Positions 35,067-44,082 of a stretch of DNA of 64,000 nucleotides are shown here, piece after piece. The notes under the pieces are model-generated. The model made no database searches. It had not been told where the DNA came from and saw nothing but the letters and a program-made list of their open reading frames with translations. Source of the stretch: Dinochytrium kinnereticum (taxonomy: Eukaryota; Chytridiomycota; Chytridiomycetes; Chytridiales; Chytridiaceae); contig JADGJT010000039.1 of assembly GCA_027604005.1 (NCBI GenBank), positions 1 through 64,000 on the forward strand. Direction: 5' to 3'. Both the position numbers and the translations under genes were made by a program. Positions within the stretch are counted from its first letter, which is position 1. The number at the start of each line of letters is the position of its first letter.

Positions 35067-36269
35067 ATGATGATGCTCTACTCCGCAAGCAACTCCTCGC
35101 GCAAGGCATGCCGTCGCCCTATGCTGATGCTGGCAATGCTCCTGGTCGCCACCCTCTGCATCGTCGGCCGTCCCGTCGACGCCCTCCCAAAGAAGGCCGC
35201 CGCCATCTCCCCCGCCGCCGCTGCACCCGCCGCCCCCATCCAAGACGACATTGCAGCAACCATTGAGGAGGCCGCCGAGGCCGCCGTCTCGTCCTCTGCG
35301 AGGCTCGCCATTGCCGCCGACGCATCTGCTCCCACCGTCAATTCTGATGAAGTCTCTCCTTTGGACACTTCAGCCTACGCTGAGCAACTGAAGGCTGACT
35401 GGGCCACCATTCGATCCGCCATCACCACAATCCGAAAGGCTTCCTCGATGGGTGCGATTGACCCAGACACCGCCTTGGCGGCCCTGACTGCCATCTCTGA
35501 CCAGGTCAGCAAGCTGAACGAGAATGCTGCTTCCCTTGCCGAGGCCGATGAGGTTGTGAGCGATGCCAATGTTCTCAAACAGGTCAAGGCTGGGTTGGGC
35601 TGGATTGATGGTGTCAGCAAGAAGACGGCCAAGGAGCTTTCAAAGGTTGCTCCAAATGCGGTTGCCCCTGCTGCTGAAACGGGTGGGAACAACTTCTTGG
35701 GCCTCGGCAACCCACTCGACATTCTCAAAAAGGGGATTGATGCCGTCAAGAACATTGGAAAAGCCATCACGAACGTTGCCGCCAAGCCTGAAGTCAAGAA
35801 AGCCGCCAACGGTGTCGCGAATGTTGCTGAAAAAGTCGCCTCCATCTCGGACGTCATTGGCAATGTTCTTGGGGTCGTGGGATTGATTCCAGGAACTCAG
35901 GCTGTCACCGTTCCCGCCATTGGTATCGTGACGGCTGTCGGTGAGATCGCCAAGGTTGTTGACCAGATTGCACAGGGTGTCTCATCTGCCAGCGAGGCTG
36001 CTGCTGAGAGCCAAGCTGAGGAGACTGCATCTTCTCCTGCTCAGGAGGAAGCCGCTGCCACCGCTCAAGCCCCTGTTCAGGAGGAAGAGGTTGCTTCTCC
36101 AGCTCAGGAGGATGTTGTCGCCACTGCTGAGCAGGTGGCCAATGTCACCGAGGTTGAGGAAGTCCCCACCGCCACCTCTGATGCCATCACTTCGACCATC
36201 ACTGTCCAGCCCAAGAAGAAGGCCGGCAAGAGGTCCAAGAAGAACAAGATGGTCAGCACCGCCGCTTAA
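35067..36269 (+). CDS. Secreted helical protein, family member 1 (divergent, no Pro-rich tail)
   Basis: Intronless, 400 residues. N-terminal signal sequence ('MLMLAMLLVATLCIVG', cleavage near VDA-LP). The mature part is Ala/Val/Glu-rich and helical: 'DWATIRSAITTIRKAS', 'GLGWIDGVSKKTAKEL', 'LDILKKGIDAVKNIGKAI'. A hydrophobic segment 'DVIGNVLGVVGLIPGT' then 'VGEIAKVVDQIAQG' aligns by eye with the core of the three genes downstream ('EIAGTVLDVAGKVTGT', 'AGECAKIVESLAG'). It lacks the two cysteines of the others, the dibasic site after the signal peptide and the Pro-rich tail; it ends with a Glu/Ala-rich segment and a Lys-rich 'KKKAGKRSKKNK'. Function unknown. Membership rests on the core alignment and tandem position. 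Confidence 0.8.
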   Translation: MMMLYSASNSSRKACRRPMLMLAMLLVATLCIVGRPVDALPKKAAAISPAAAAPAAPIQDDIAATIEEAAEAAVSSSARLAIAADASAPTVNSDEVSPLDTSAYAEQLKADWATIRSAITTIRKASSMGAIDPDTALAALTAISDQVSKLNENAASLAEADEVVSDANVLKQVKAGLGWIDGVSKKTAKELSKVAPNAVAPAAETGGNNFLGLGNPLDILKKGIDAVKNIGKAITNVAAKPEVKKAANGVANVAEKVASISDVIGNVLGVVGLIPGTQAVTVPAIGIVTAVGEIAKVVDQIAQGVSSASEAAAESQAEETASSPAQEEAAATAQAPVQEEEVASPAQEDVVATAEQVANVTEVEEVPTATSDAITSTITVQPKKKAGKRSKKNKMVSTAA

Positions 36270-37324
36270 ATCATTTTTGTTTATTCTTCACAAGCAAACA
36301 CAAGACGTTCCATCAGCATTAGCTGATAACTATCTTCTATTTTTTTAATCGCAATCTCTACATGTACAATGTCACTTTTGTTTTATTCACCCTATTCAAT
36401 TATTTTTGGTCCAAGGACTTTGTGATCTTTACTTTGCTATGTATTGCGATTGATTAAGTCGCTTCCTTTTCTATTTTTTTTTTTTTTTTTTGTTATTGTC
36501 GTTGGTTGTGAGTGTAAGGTCCTGGATTATTATAGTAGTACAGCCAGCAGACCAATACTGACTCTTTCATCGATTTAAAATGTATGCAATAAAATGGCTG
36601 TGACTCTTATTATTATCCTGCCCAACACTACTTCTTCAACTTATTCCAGCAACCATATTTACCGACTGCCATGATAAGCGTATCCTGTTTCAAGAAGACT
36701 ATTATTATGGTCACTGGTCTATCAGTAGTAGCATGCTGGCATGAAACCTTCTCAAGATTCTGCCGTAATGTGTTGGAGTTTACACGGCGTCCACCGTCTC
36801 ATTCTCCTCCACTGCGCATGCGTGGCGTCCACCATCTCACCATTCCCTGCATGCACGCGACAGCACAGTTTGATAAGCCAATGGTGCATGCAGGCGCTAC
36901 AGCCACACTCTGTTTCATCATCACGCATTGACGGCCAAAGCCACAATTGATTCCAGCAGCAGCCGCTCTGCCCATGAGCACCAATAGCGTATGCAACGGA
37001 CCGCTCACCCGCGCAAATCAACCAGAAACAAGATGATGGAGAGCCTCAACCAACGCAACGAATGAAAGCTGCAGCGCACCTGCGGTTTCATTTTCTGTTT
37101 CGGGAATTTCATCGAATGTTTCAACCGGTCACGCAAATTGGAGAGCAACCAACCAGCCCAGTCAGGCAAGCAACAACGTGTCGGCGTCACGTCCGTCAAC
37201 TGAACGCGTATAAAAGGGAGACGGCCCCCTCAGCTGGACTCCCATCTCAGAACATCGCAACAACAACTTCAGCTCTTCTTAAATTGTACAGTATCCAGGC
37301 GCACAGCAGCAGAAAGAAACAAGA
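36270..37324. other. Intergenic region with short repeats; promoter of secreted-family member 2
   Basis: No gene supported. Contains two near-copies of GGCGTCCACC(G/A)TCTCA (36787 and 36824), GCATGC-containing palindromes, a 16-bp string CATGCTGGCATGAAAC (36732-36747) that recurs inverted upstream of member 3, and 'GGGAATTTCATCGAATGTTTC' -like sequence at about 37102 that resembles DNA upstream of member 4. Confidence 0.55.
37209..37214 (+). promoter_or_regulatory. TATA box of secreted-family member 2
   Basis: GCGTATAAAAGG context, 116 bp before the ATG. The same string precedes member 4 and a close version precedes member 3. Confidence 0.65.
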
Positions 37325-38989
37325 ATGCATCTCAAAACCCTCTTGCCACTCCTTCTGGCCCTCCATTCCGCCATCGCCATCCCCCTCCAACCCCAACGAT
37401 TGGAGAAACGCGAGATCTTTCAACCCAGCGGAGCGTCAACCGCCACCCCATCCGTCATTGACCCTCTTCCAACTCAAGACACCAACACCCTCGCTCAAGA
37501 ACAAGACGAGGAAGAGAATTCTGTCAACTTTGTCGATGACGAGGTTGACAATGCTGAGTTTGATGAGTCTTCTGACCCCGACACGGCGTTGAATGAAATC
37601 GGAGATAATAGCTTTGAGGTGGAGGAAGACGGTGAGGACGAGGCTGGTCCAGCCGAGTCTTCTGATGTCGGTCCAACCGAAACCTCCAACCCAGAACCCG
37701 TCTTGACCTCCACCGTCGTCCCAACGACAGCCCCGTCCGGAAACCCCAAACAAGAGCTCGACGCCTGCATCCGCAAGATCAAGTCCGGGGTTTCCAAGAT
37801 CCGTCAACGCGGCGCCAAGATCGACACCGCCATGGCCTCCAAAGCCTGGGCCGACATGAAAGCCAATGGAGGCTTCATGCAAACCCACGCCACGGCTCTC
37901 ATGTCCGCTGTCAAGGGAGCCAAAGTGAAGGGCCTCATGGGCCTAGTCATGAAACCCATTCAACTCGCCATGCCGATGCTCGGGGCCGCCATCAACACCA
38001 TCGCCCGGATCGAGGCGACCAAGCTCTCACTCCTGGTGGGCGCCGCCGCCAGCCCGGCAATGGCAGTCGCGGACATGGCGATGGCGGTTGTGAAAGTTTC
38101 CGAGATCGCTGGGACCGTTCTTGATGTTGCAGGAAAAGTGACTGGCACCAAGAGCATGATGGTGCCGATCTCGATGATGGTGAAGGTTGCCGGGGAGTGT
38201 GCGAAGATTGTGGAAAGCTTGGCGGGGAGCGTGAAGGTTTTGGCTGCGCGTGAGCCTGGCGGGAAGATGAAGAAGGAGAAGGAGGTTGAGCATCCCATGG
38301 GAATGCCGCCTGCTCCTGTCAAACCTCATCCCATGCCTCCTGCTCCAGTCAAGCCTTCACCCCCCACTCCCCCACCTCCAGTTCACCCTATGCCCGTCCC
38401 CCCCGTAAAGCCAGCTGCCCCCGTCAAACCCGCGAACCCACCCGCACACCCTATGCCAGCACCTCCCATCAAGCCAGCGCCCCCCCCTCCAGCAGCTCCA
38501 ATGCCTGTTCCCCCAGTTAAACCCGCGCCACCTGCTAAACCGGCTCCTCCTGCTCCTTACGTTAAGCCTGCACCTCCCGCACCTCCAGCTCATCCTATGC
38601 CTGCCCCACCTGTGAAGCCTGCTCCCCCAGTTCACCCAATGCCTGTTCCTCCCGTTAAACCCGCCCCACGACCCGTGCACCCAAAGCCTGTTCCTACCGT
38701 AAAGCCCGCCCCACCTCCCGTGCACCCCGCTCCTCCCGTCAAGCCAGCGCCTCCTCCCGTGCACCCCGCTCCTCCCGTCAAGCCGCCTGTTAAGCCTGCT
38801 CCTCCCGCGAAGCCCGCTCATCCTGTTAAGCCTGCTCCCCCCCCCGCCCATCCTATGCCTGCTCCACCTGCTAAGCCAGCGCCTGCTCCTCCTGCTCATC
38901 CCATGCCCGCTCCGCCCATGAAGCCCGTCCCGGCTCCCCCTGCGAAGCCTCAGTGGCCAGCAAAAGACTCCTATGGCTACACTTATTGA
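37325..38989 (+). CDS. Secreted protein with helical core and Pro-rich tail, family member 2
   Basis: Intronless, 554 residues. Order: signal peptide 'MHLKTLLPLLLALHSAIA', short propeptide, Kex2-type site RLEKR followed by EIFQPS; an acidic Ser/Thr/Glu-rich linker; the core from about residue 141 to 305; and a tail of about 240 residues built on PAPPAHPMPAPPVKP-like units. The core is amphipathic to hydrophobic with many Ala/Met/Val ('GLMGLVMKPIQLAMPMLGA', 'SPAMAVADMAMAVVKV') and has just two cysteines, C148 and C292, conserved in members 3 and 4 at about the same spacing. No known domain recognised. The tail resembles hydroxyproline-rich or adhesive wall proteins in composition only. Core DNA is about 99% identical to that of member 3 (see findings). 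Extracellular or wall location is inferred. Confidence 0.85.
   Translation: MHLKTLLPLLLALHSAIAIPLQPQRLEKREIFQPSGASTATPSVIDPLPTQDTNTLAQEQDEEENSVNFVDDEVDNAEFDESSDPDTALNEIGDNSFEVEEDGEDEAGPAESSDVGPTETSNPEPVLTSTVVPTTAPSGNPKQELDACIRKIKSGVSKIRQRGAKIDTAMASKAWADMKANGGFMQTHATALMSAVKGAKVKGLMGLVMKPIQLAMPMLGAAINTIARIEATKLSLLVGAAASPAMAVADMAMAVVKVSEIAGTVLDVAGKVTGTKSMMVPISMMVKVAGECAKIVESLAGSVKVLAAREPGGKMKKEKEVEHPMGMPPAPVKPHPMPPAPVKPSPPTPPPPVHPMPVPPVKPAAPVKPANPPAHPMPAPPIKPAPPPPAAPMPVPPVKPAPPAKPAPPAPYVKPAPPAPPAHPMPAPPVKPAPPVHPMPVPPVKPAPRPVHPKPVPTVKPAPPPVHPAPPVKPAPPPVHPAPPVKPPVKPAPPAKPAHPVKPAPPPAHPMPAPPAKPAPAPPAHPMPAPPMKPVPAPPAKPQWPAKDSYGYTY
38315..38965 (+). repeat. Degenerate Pro/Ala/Met/His/Lys repeat region in coding sequence
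   Basis: Imperfect repeats with units such as PPAHPMPAPP, PVKPAPP and PPVHPAPPVKP. Unit length varies and codons drift, so it is an old repeat still under length change. Confidence 0.85.
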
Positions 38990-40187
38990 TATGTGTGTGT
39001 AATCTAATATGTGTATACGATAATAAAGTGTAGTATGTATATAGTGTCAATCATCGCGTACTGTGGCAGTAATCGTTGTGAGAGGTTGATTTGGGAATGG
39101 TAGACGAGCCCCGCTGTTTGCGTGGTCAACGGGTCGTTTGACATTCACCATACCTAGTATTTTTCGATAACACTGACGCGTTCGAACCTTTTTCCTGAGC
39201 TTCAAATCATGTGGCTGACGCGTTACTCCCACTGAACTCGTTGATTGAAAGGCCCAACATCACATTTTGACGCAGAAAGTCGCCGCAAACGCCCTTTCAT
39301 ATCATAAATCCCCAGTGACAATATGATCCTCGAACCAGTTTGAAGGCCGTCATCATGACTGCAGGGGATCAATACTAAAGAGTTTGAGATAAACGTTCAA
39401 CCTGCATGATTAGGCTTATCTAAGCAGGGGTTCTTTCAGTGGTTTATCGATTAATGGGAGTTTATTCGTAAGTGCGCTTAGACATCGTAATGGCTGCAAA
39501 AAACTTAGGGTTACTCTGCACAAGGCGGTGTCGATTTGACCACATTGGATGCAATGCCACATTCATTAAAGGCGTGACCGCAACGCCGCTACACCGCAGC
39601 GAATAAGTGAAAGTCCTTTTGAAATGAATAAAGGCTGGAAAGCGCAAAGGTTAGCCCAAAAACTCTTTCCAGCGGCTACTTCTCGAACAAAAAAACTAAA
39701 GCCACATTCGATTTAACCCCTTCAAATGAACCAATAAATGATGGGGGTTCTATTAACAGCTGACCCAAACACACTTGGAGGTGAGGCGAGGCGAATGTAA
39801 GCGGGTTGATGGCGTATACGACAAACGTTCGCTGTCAAACACCTTGAACACGAATTAGACATCCCAGTAAAGCATTGACGAGCCGTTACGCCACTGCGGC
39901 CCGTAGAGTAAGGATATTAGGATAAACCTTAACGTTGAAAGCACTTCATCTCTTGTTTCATGCCAGCATGTTGTTTCCGACTTGCTGCAATGTGGCACAG
40001 GCACTTTAAATGAAAAAATGAACCAACTACACGTCCTTGCAGGTCCGAATTGCAGTCGAACCAGAGCCATTGAAAGTCTTAGAATAACACCACTTGGGCA
40101 TATAAAAGGCGGTGTAATCTTCTCCCCTTTTCCATATCCAAATTTCTCCACCCTCATTGCACGTAGCAAGTACCATCGTTTTTCCAA
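38990..40187. other. Intergenic region; promoter of secreted-family member 3
   Basis: About 1.2 kb with no supported gene. Contains GTTTCATGCCAGCATG (39955-39970), an inverted copy of a string upstream of member 2, and 'ATGTGGCACAGGC' (about 39990) shared with the region upstream of member 4. Confidence 0.55.
40101..40108 (+). promoter_or_regulatory. TATA box of secreted-family member 3
   Basis: TATAAAAG 87 bp before the ATG at 40188, followed by GCGG as part of a context similar to members 2 and 4. Confidence 0.65.
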
Positions 40188-41747
40188 ATGCACATCAAAA
40201 CCCTCCTCCCAATCCTCCTGGCACTCCAGGCAGTCACAGCTGTTCCAGTTGAAAGACGACTTCTCGAAAAACGAGCCATCCTTCAACCTGACCCATCAGC
40301 CACCGTTGACGCGTCCAACCCACCGCTTGGCCAATCCCCTTCGATGCAAGTCATGAGCAACATCCCTGCCGAGGTCGACGACGAGTTTGAAGACCCCACC
40401 CCTCCTCCCCCTATGAACGAGGTCGCGGCCTCAAAACCACCGGCCGTGGTCAAAAACCCCAAACAAGAACTCGACGCCTGCATCCGCAAGATCAAGTCCG
40501 GGGTTTCCAAGATCCGTCAACGCGGCGCCAAGATCGACACCGCCATGGCCTCCAAAGCCTGGGCCGACATGAAAGCCAATGGAGGCTTCATGCAAACCCA
40601 CGCCACGGCTCTCATGTCCGCTGTCAAGGGAGCCAAAGTGAAGGGCCTCATGGGCCTAGTCATGAAACCCATTCAACTCGCCATGCCGATGCTCGGGGCC
40701 GCCATCAACACCATCGCCCGGATCGAGGCGACCAAGCTCTCACTCCTGGTGGGCGCCGCCGCCAGCCCGGCAATGGCAGTCGCGGACATGGCGATGGCGG
40801 TTGTGAAAGTTTCCGAGATCGCTGGGACCGTTCTTGATGTTGCAGGAAAGGTGACTGGCACCAAGAGCATGATGGTGCCGATCTCGATGATGGTGAAGGT
40901 TGCCGGGGAGTGTGCGAAGATTGTGGAAAGTTTGGCGGGGAGCGTGAAGGTTTTGGCTGTGCGTGAGCCTGGGGGGAAGATAAAGAAGGAGGATGACCTT
41001 AAGTATAAGGATGATCATCAGAAGGACGACAAGAAGGATGGCAAAAAGGACGATAAAAAGGACGACAAAAAAGATGATAAGAAGGATAAGGATGACAAAA
41101 AAGGCGACAAGAAGGACGACAAGAAGGACGATAAGAAGGATGACAAAAAAGGCGATAAAAAAGACGACAAAAAAGGGGATAAGAAGGACGACAAGAAGGA
41201 CGACAAGAAGGATGACAAAAAAGACGACAAAAAGGACAACAAAAAGGACGACAAAAAGGACGACAAAAAAGGCGATAAGAAGGACAACAAGAAGGACGAC
41301 AAGAAGGACGACAAGAAGGATGACAAAAAGGACGACAAAAAAGATGATAAGAAGGATAAGGAAGACAAAAAAGGCGACAAGAAGGACGACAAAAAGGATG
41401 ATAAGAAGGACGACATGAAGGACGACAAAAACGGTGACAACAAGGATAAGGACGACAAAAAGAAGAACACCACTCTTATGCCTCCTGCCCCAGTCAAGCC
41501 AGCGCCTCCCCCTGCTTTCCCAGGGCACTCAATGCCTCAACCACCTGCTCACCCTATGCCCGCCCCCTCTCCTCCGATGAAGCCTGCTCCACCCGCTCCA
41601 GCCCCTCCGATCCACCCTATGCCAGCTCGTCCTGCTCATCCTATGCCTGCTCCACCTCCCAAACCTGCGCCTGCTCTTCCGGCTCATCCCATTCCCGCGC
41701 GTCCTGCCTGGCCGGCTCCTTGGGGTCATCCCAGCAACCGTCATTAA
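40188..41747 (+). CDS. Secreted protein with helical core and Lys/Asp-rich plus Pro-rich tail, family member 3
   Basis: Intronless, 519 residues. Signal peptide 'MHIKTLLPILLALQAVTA', Kex2-type site RLLEKR then AILQPDPS, a shorter linker, then the same core as member 2 (about residues 90-255, cysteines C98 and C242, 144 residues apart in both). After the core comes about 155 residues of KKDDKKDDKKGDKKD-type repeat, very highly charged, then a Pro-rich tail ('PAPPIHPMPARPAHPMP') shorter than in member 2. The family thus keeps the core and swaps the tail. Function unknown. The charged stretch could bind polyanions, metal ions or chitin-associated polymers; that is speculation. Promoter resembles its neighbours. 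Confidence 0.85.
   Translation: MHIKTLLPILLALQAVTAVPVERRLLEKRAILQPDPSATVDASNPPLGQSPSMQVMSNIPAEVDDEFEDPTPPPPMNEVAASKPPAVVKNPKQELDACIRKIKSGVSKIRQRGAKIDTAMASKAWADMKANGGFMQTHATALMSAVKGAKVKGLMGLVMKPIQLAMPMLGAAINTIARIEATKLSLLVGAAASPAMAVADMAMAVVKVSEIAGTVLDVAGKVTGTKSMMVPISMMVKVAGECAKIVESLAGSVKVLAVREPGGKIKKEDDLKYKDDHQKDDKKDGKKDDKKDDKKDDKKDKDDKKGDKKDDKKDDKKDDKKGDKKDDKKGDKKDDKKDDKKDDKKDDKKDNKKDDKKDDKKGDKKDNKKDDKKDDKKDDKKDDKKDDKKDKEDKKGDKKDDKKDDKKDDMKDDKNGDNKDKDDKKKNTTLMPPAPVKPAPPPAFPGHSMPQPPAHPMPAPSPPMKPAPPAPAPPIHPMPARPAHPMPAPPPKPAPALPAHPIPARPAWPAPWGHPSNRH
41004..41465 (+). repeat. 12-15 nt tandem repeat encoding DDKK units
   Basis: About 35 repeats built on GACGACAARAAR with GGC/GAT insertions (GDKK). 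Synonymous codon variation among units shows they are not freshly expanded everywhere. Its antisense frame codes a hydrophobic string by accident. Confidence 0.9.
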
Positions 41748-42576
41748 ACGCCATACATGTGTTTATGTACATAATTAAAATAAATTGTGTAAATACTGCA
41801 TTATTATTGTTTTACGTGTATCAGAAAGAAAAGGCGATTGAGATAACTCGAATGGTTGAGGAAAGCTACAAAACTTGAATATCTGCAAGACACTCCTGAA
41901 TGACTAAATCAATACATTTGGTGTGAAGAACGATCCTTTACCTTCATTGCGCTCACGCTCTTTTCTTTTTCCATTGGCCTGTATTGATCGTAGAATCCGC
42001 CACATCTTGTAAGCACTCGACACAAATCACTTAAGAACTATGTTCATCTTTCCTTTTTAATCTGATGGCGTACACGATGTCTTGATATTTGACCATTTTC
42101 ATTCATGCTGCGGGCAGTTAAATCCTTCCCAGTTTAGCTTAAACCAATGAACCAATTGAAACCACACCGTCTGTGCATCTGTTGTCGGGTCCTTGACGGC
42201 AACATGTTGATGCGTTCAGGCATTGAATCGCTTACATACATGTAAAGCCGCCGCCGCTCCGCTAATTGATGAGCTGTTGACCGCTGATTTCAGTCGTTTC
42301 GGGAATGATGAAGGAGCTAGACGAACCAGCAGCGTCCAGGATATGCACCCTGCTTTCATGATTTGTTTCAGTGTGTGTGAGCGGGATTTCATCCAACGTT
42401 TCAAACGATGTGGTGGTGTGGCACAGGCGAGGTCAAATGAAGAAATGCACCAACAAGACGATACGTCCACTCTCACTCGATGAATCAAATGCTCAGTTCA
42501 CGCGTATAAAAGGAGGCTTACTTTTGTGGTTCAGAAGCATCTCAGCATCTTACTTTACTTCGCATTAATCGCAAAC
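41748..42576. other. Intergenic region; promoter of secreted-family member 4
   Basis: About 830 bp without a supported gene. Holds 'GTGTGGCACAGGC' (about 42417), a 'ATTTCATCCAACGTTTCAAA' block (about 42385) related to the member 2 promoter, and the TATA box. Confidence 0.55.
42505..42510 (+). promoter_or_regulatory. TATA box of secreted-family member 4
   Basis: CGCGTATAAAAGG, 72 bp before the ATG at 42577; the same string as at member 2. Confidence 0.65.
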
Positions 42577-43986
42577 ATGCACATAAGAGCCCTCCTTCCA
42601 CTCCTATTGCTGGCCCCCAGAGCCATTGCAGCCCCTCTCCAAAGCATGCCTGTTACACTTCAAGAGCGTGCCGTATTCCAACTCCCTCCATCTGTCGTAT
42701 CCGACGCGTCTGCCCCTGCAGTCATCGACAATCTCCCCATTGGAGTGACAAAGCCGATGAAAGATCTCAACGACAACATGGACACCGTCAACAGGGTGAA
42801 TAGTGTCGACATCAACTCCGCCAACAGCCAGGTCGAAGAGCCCGTCACGCCCGTCACGCCCACTGAGGTACCACCTCCCATCGTGGACGCCAGGATAGAG
42901 CTTGATGCTTGCATGATCAAGATCAGGGCAGGAGTCACAATCATTCGACAACCCCAAGTCAAGGTCAACCCAGAGATCGCGAAACAGGCCTATGCAGACA
43001 TCAAGAGGAAAGCAGCCAGCGTTCAAGCTCACGCAACCCAATTGATGACGTTTGCGACGAGATCTAAATGGACTGGTGTGATGGCTTTGGCTATGAAGCC
43101 TATTCAAGTCGTCATGCCAGTGCTCCAAATGGCAATCAAGACAGCTGGCGCCGTTGAGTCCACCAAGCTTTCAATTATTAACGGCGTCGCTGGGGGTACT
43201 TTTGATGCGGTTGCTGGTGTGGCCGATACCGCTATGGCCGTCGTCAAGGTTTTGGACGCCGCCAAAAAGGTAGTTGATGTTATGGGAAAGGTGACTGGAT
43301 CAAAGAAGACGATGAAAGCCCCGGTCGCATTGATGCTTATGGCTGCAAAGGAGTGCGCAAAGATCGTGGAGAAGATGGCTGCAAGTGTCCAGGTGGTTCC
43401 AATCCATCCTCCGTATGCAGGAAAGCAAAAGCCTACTCTACAACCTTCTTCTGAACCTACCATGAAGCCGGCGCCTGCTCCTCCTGCTCACCCCATTCCT
43501 CCTCCTCCCGTGAAGCCGGTGCCTACTCCCCCCGCTCATCCCATGCCTGCCCCTCCTGCTCACCCCATTCCTCCTCCTCCCGTGAAGCCAGTGCCTGCTC
43601 CTCCCGCACACCCTATGCCAGCACCTCCTGCTCATGTGATGCCTGCCCCTCCCGCTCACCCTATGCCTGTCCCTCCTGCTCACCCCATTCCTCTTCCCGT
43701 GAAGCCGGTGCCTGCTCCTCCCGCTCATCCCATGCTTGTCCCTCCGGCTCACCCCATTCCTCTTCCCGTGAAGCCGGTGCCTGCTCCTCCCGCTCATCCC
43801 ATGCCTGCCCCTCCTGCTCACCCCGTACCTCCTCCTCCTGCTCATCCAATGCCTGCCCCTCCCGCTCACCCTATGCCGGCACCCCCTGCTCACCCTATGC
43901 CTGCCCCTCCTGCTCACCCCATTCCTCCTCCTCCCGCCAAGCCGGCGCCTGTACCTATAGCTCGTATTGAAAACTATTCTTACTAA
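42577..43986 (+). CDS. Secreted protein with helical core and Pro-rich tail, family member 4
   Basis: Intronless, 469 residues from the ATG that begins the signal peptide 'MHIRALLPLLLLAPRAIA'. Here the processing site is 'TLQER' before AVFQLPPS (single Arg, not Lys-Arg). The core is clearly homologous to members 2 and 3 but diverged: 'ELDACMIKIRAGVTIIRQ', 'HATQLMTFATRSKWTGVMAL', 'MKPIQVVMPVLQMAIK', 'AVAGVADTAMAVVKVLDA', 'KVTGSKKTMKAPVALM'. The two cysteines are kept (C112 and C260). The tail is about 180 residues of PAPPAHPMPAPPAHPIPPPP repeats. Function unknown; a secreted or wall-bound role is inferred. The divergence here compared with the near-identical cores of members 2 and 3 dates the conversion after the duplications. 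Confidence 0.85.
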   Translation: MHIRALLPLLLLAPRAIAAPLQSMPVTLQERAVFQLPPSVVSDASAPAVIDNLPIGVTKPMKDLNDNMDTVNRVNSVDINSANSQVEEPVTPVTPTEVPPPIVDARIELDACMIKIRAGVTIIRQPQVKVNPEIAKQAYADIKRKAASVQAHATQLMTFATRSKWTGVMALAMKPIQVVMPVLQMAIKTAGAVESTKLSIINGVAGGTFDAVAGVADTAMAVVKVLDAAKKVVDVMGKVTGSKKTMKAPVALMLMAAKECAKIVEKMAASVQVVPIHPPYAGKQKPTLQPSSEPTMKPAPAPPAHPIPPPPVKPVPTPPAHPMPAPPAHPIPPPPVKPVPAPPAHPMPAPPAHVMPAPPAHPMPVPPAHPIPLPVKPVPAPPAHPMLVPPAHPIPLPVKPVPAPPAHPMPAPPAHPVPPPPAHPMPAPPAHPMPAPPAHPMPAPPAHPIPPPPAKPAPVPIARIENYSY

Positions 43987-44082
43987 TTGAAAAAACAGAA
44001 AATGTATATAGTAGAGTGCTATAATCATGTAAATAAAAAAGCTACAGACAATAATGAAGCCATTGCACACAATAAGTCTTCT

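Noticed and set aside
34645..35070. Plus-strand frame of 141 residues before the secreted cluster
   Set aside because: It overlaps the candidate MITE, has no signal peptide, no family signature and random Cys content.
41018..41497. Minus-strand Ser/Phe/Leu repeat frame
   Set aside because: Shadow of the same repeat in another frame; no start context, no homology.
40740..41528. Long minus-strand frame with Val/Leu/Ile/Phe runs, like a membrane protein
   Set aside because: It is the antisense of the DDKK repeat and the conserved core of member 3; the hydrophobic runs are the complement of Asp/Lys codons.
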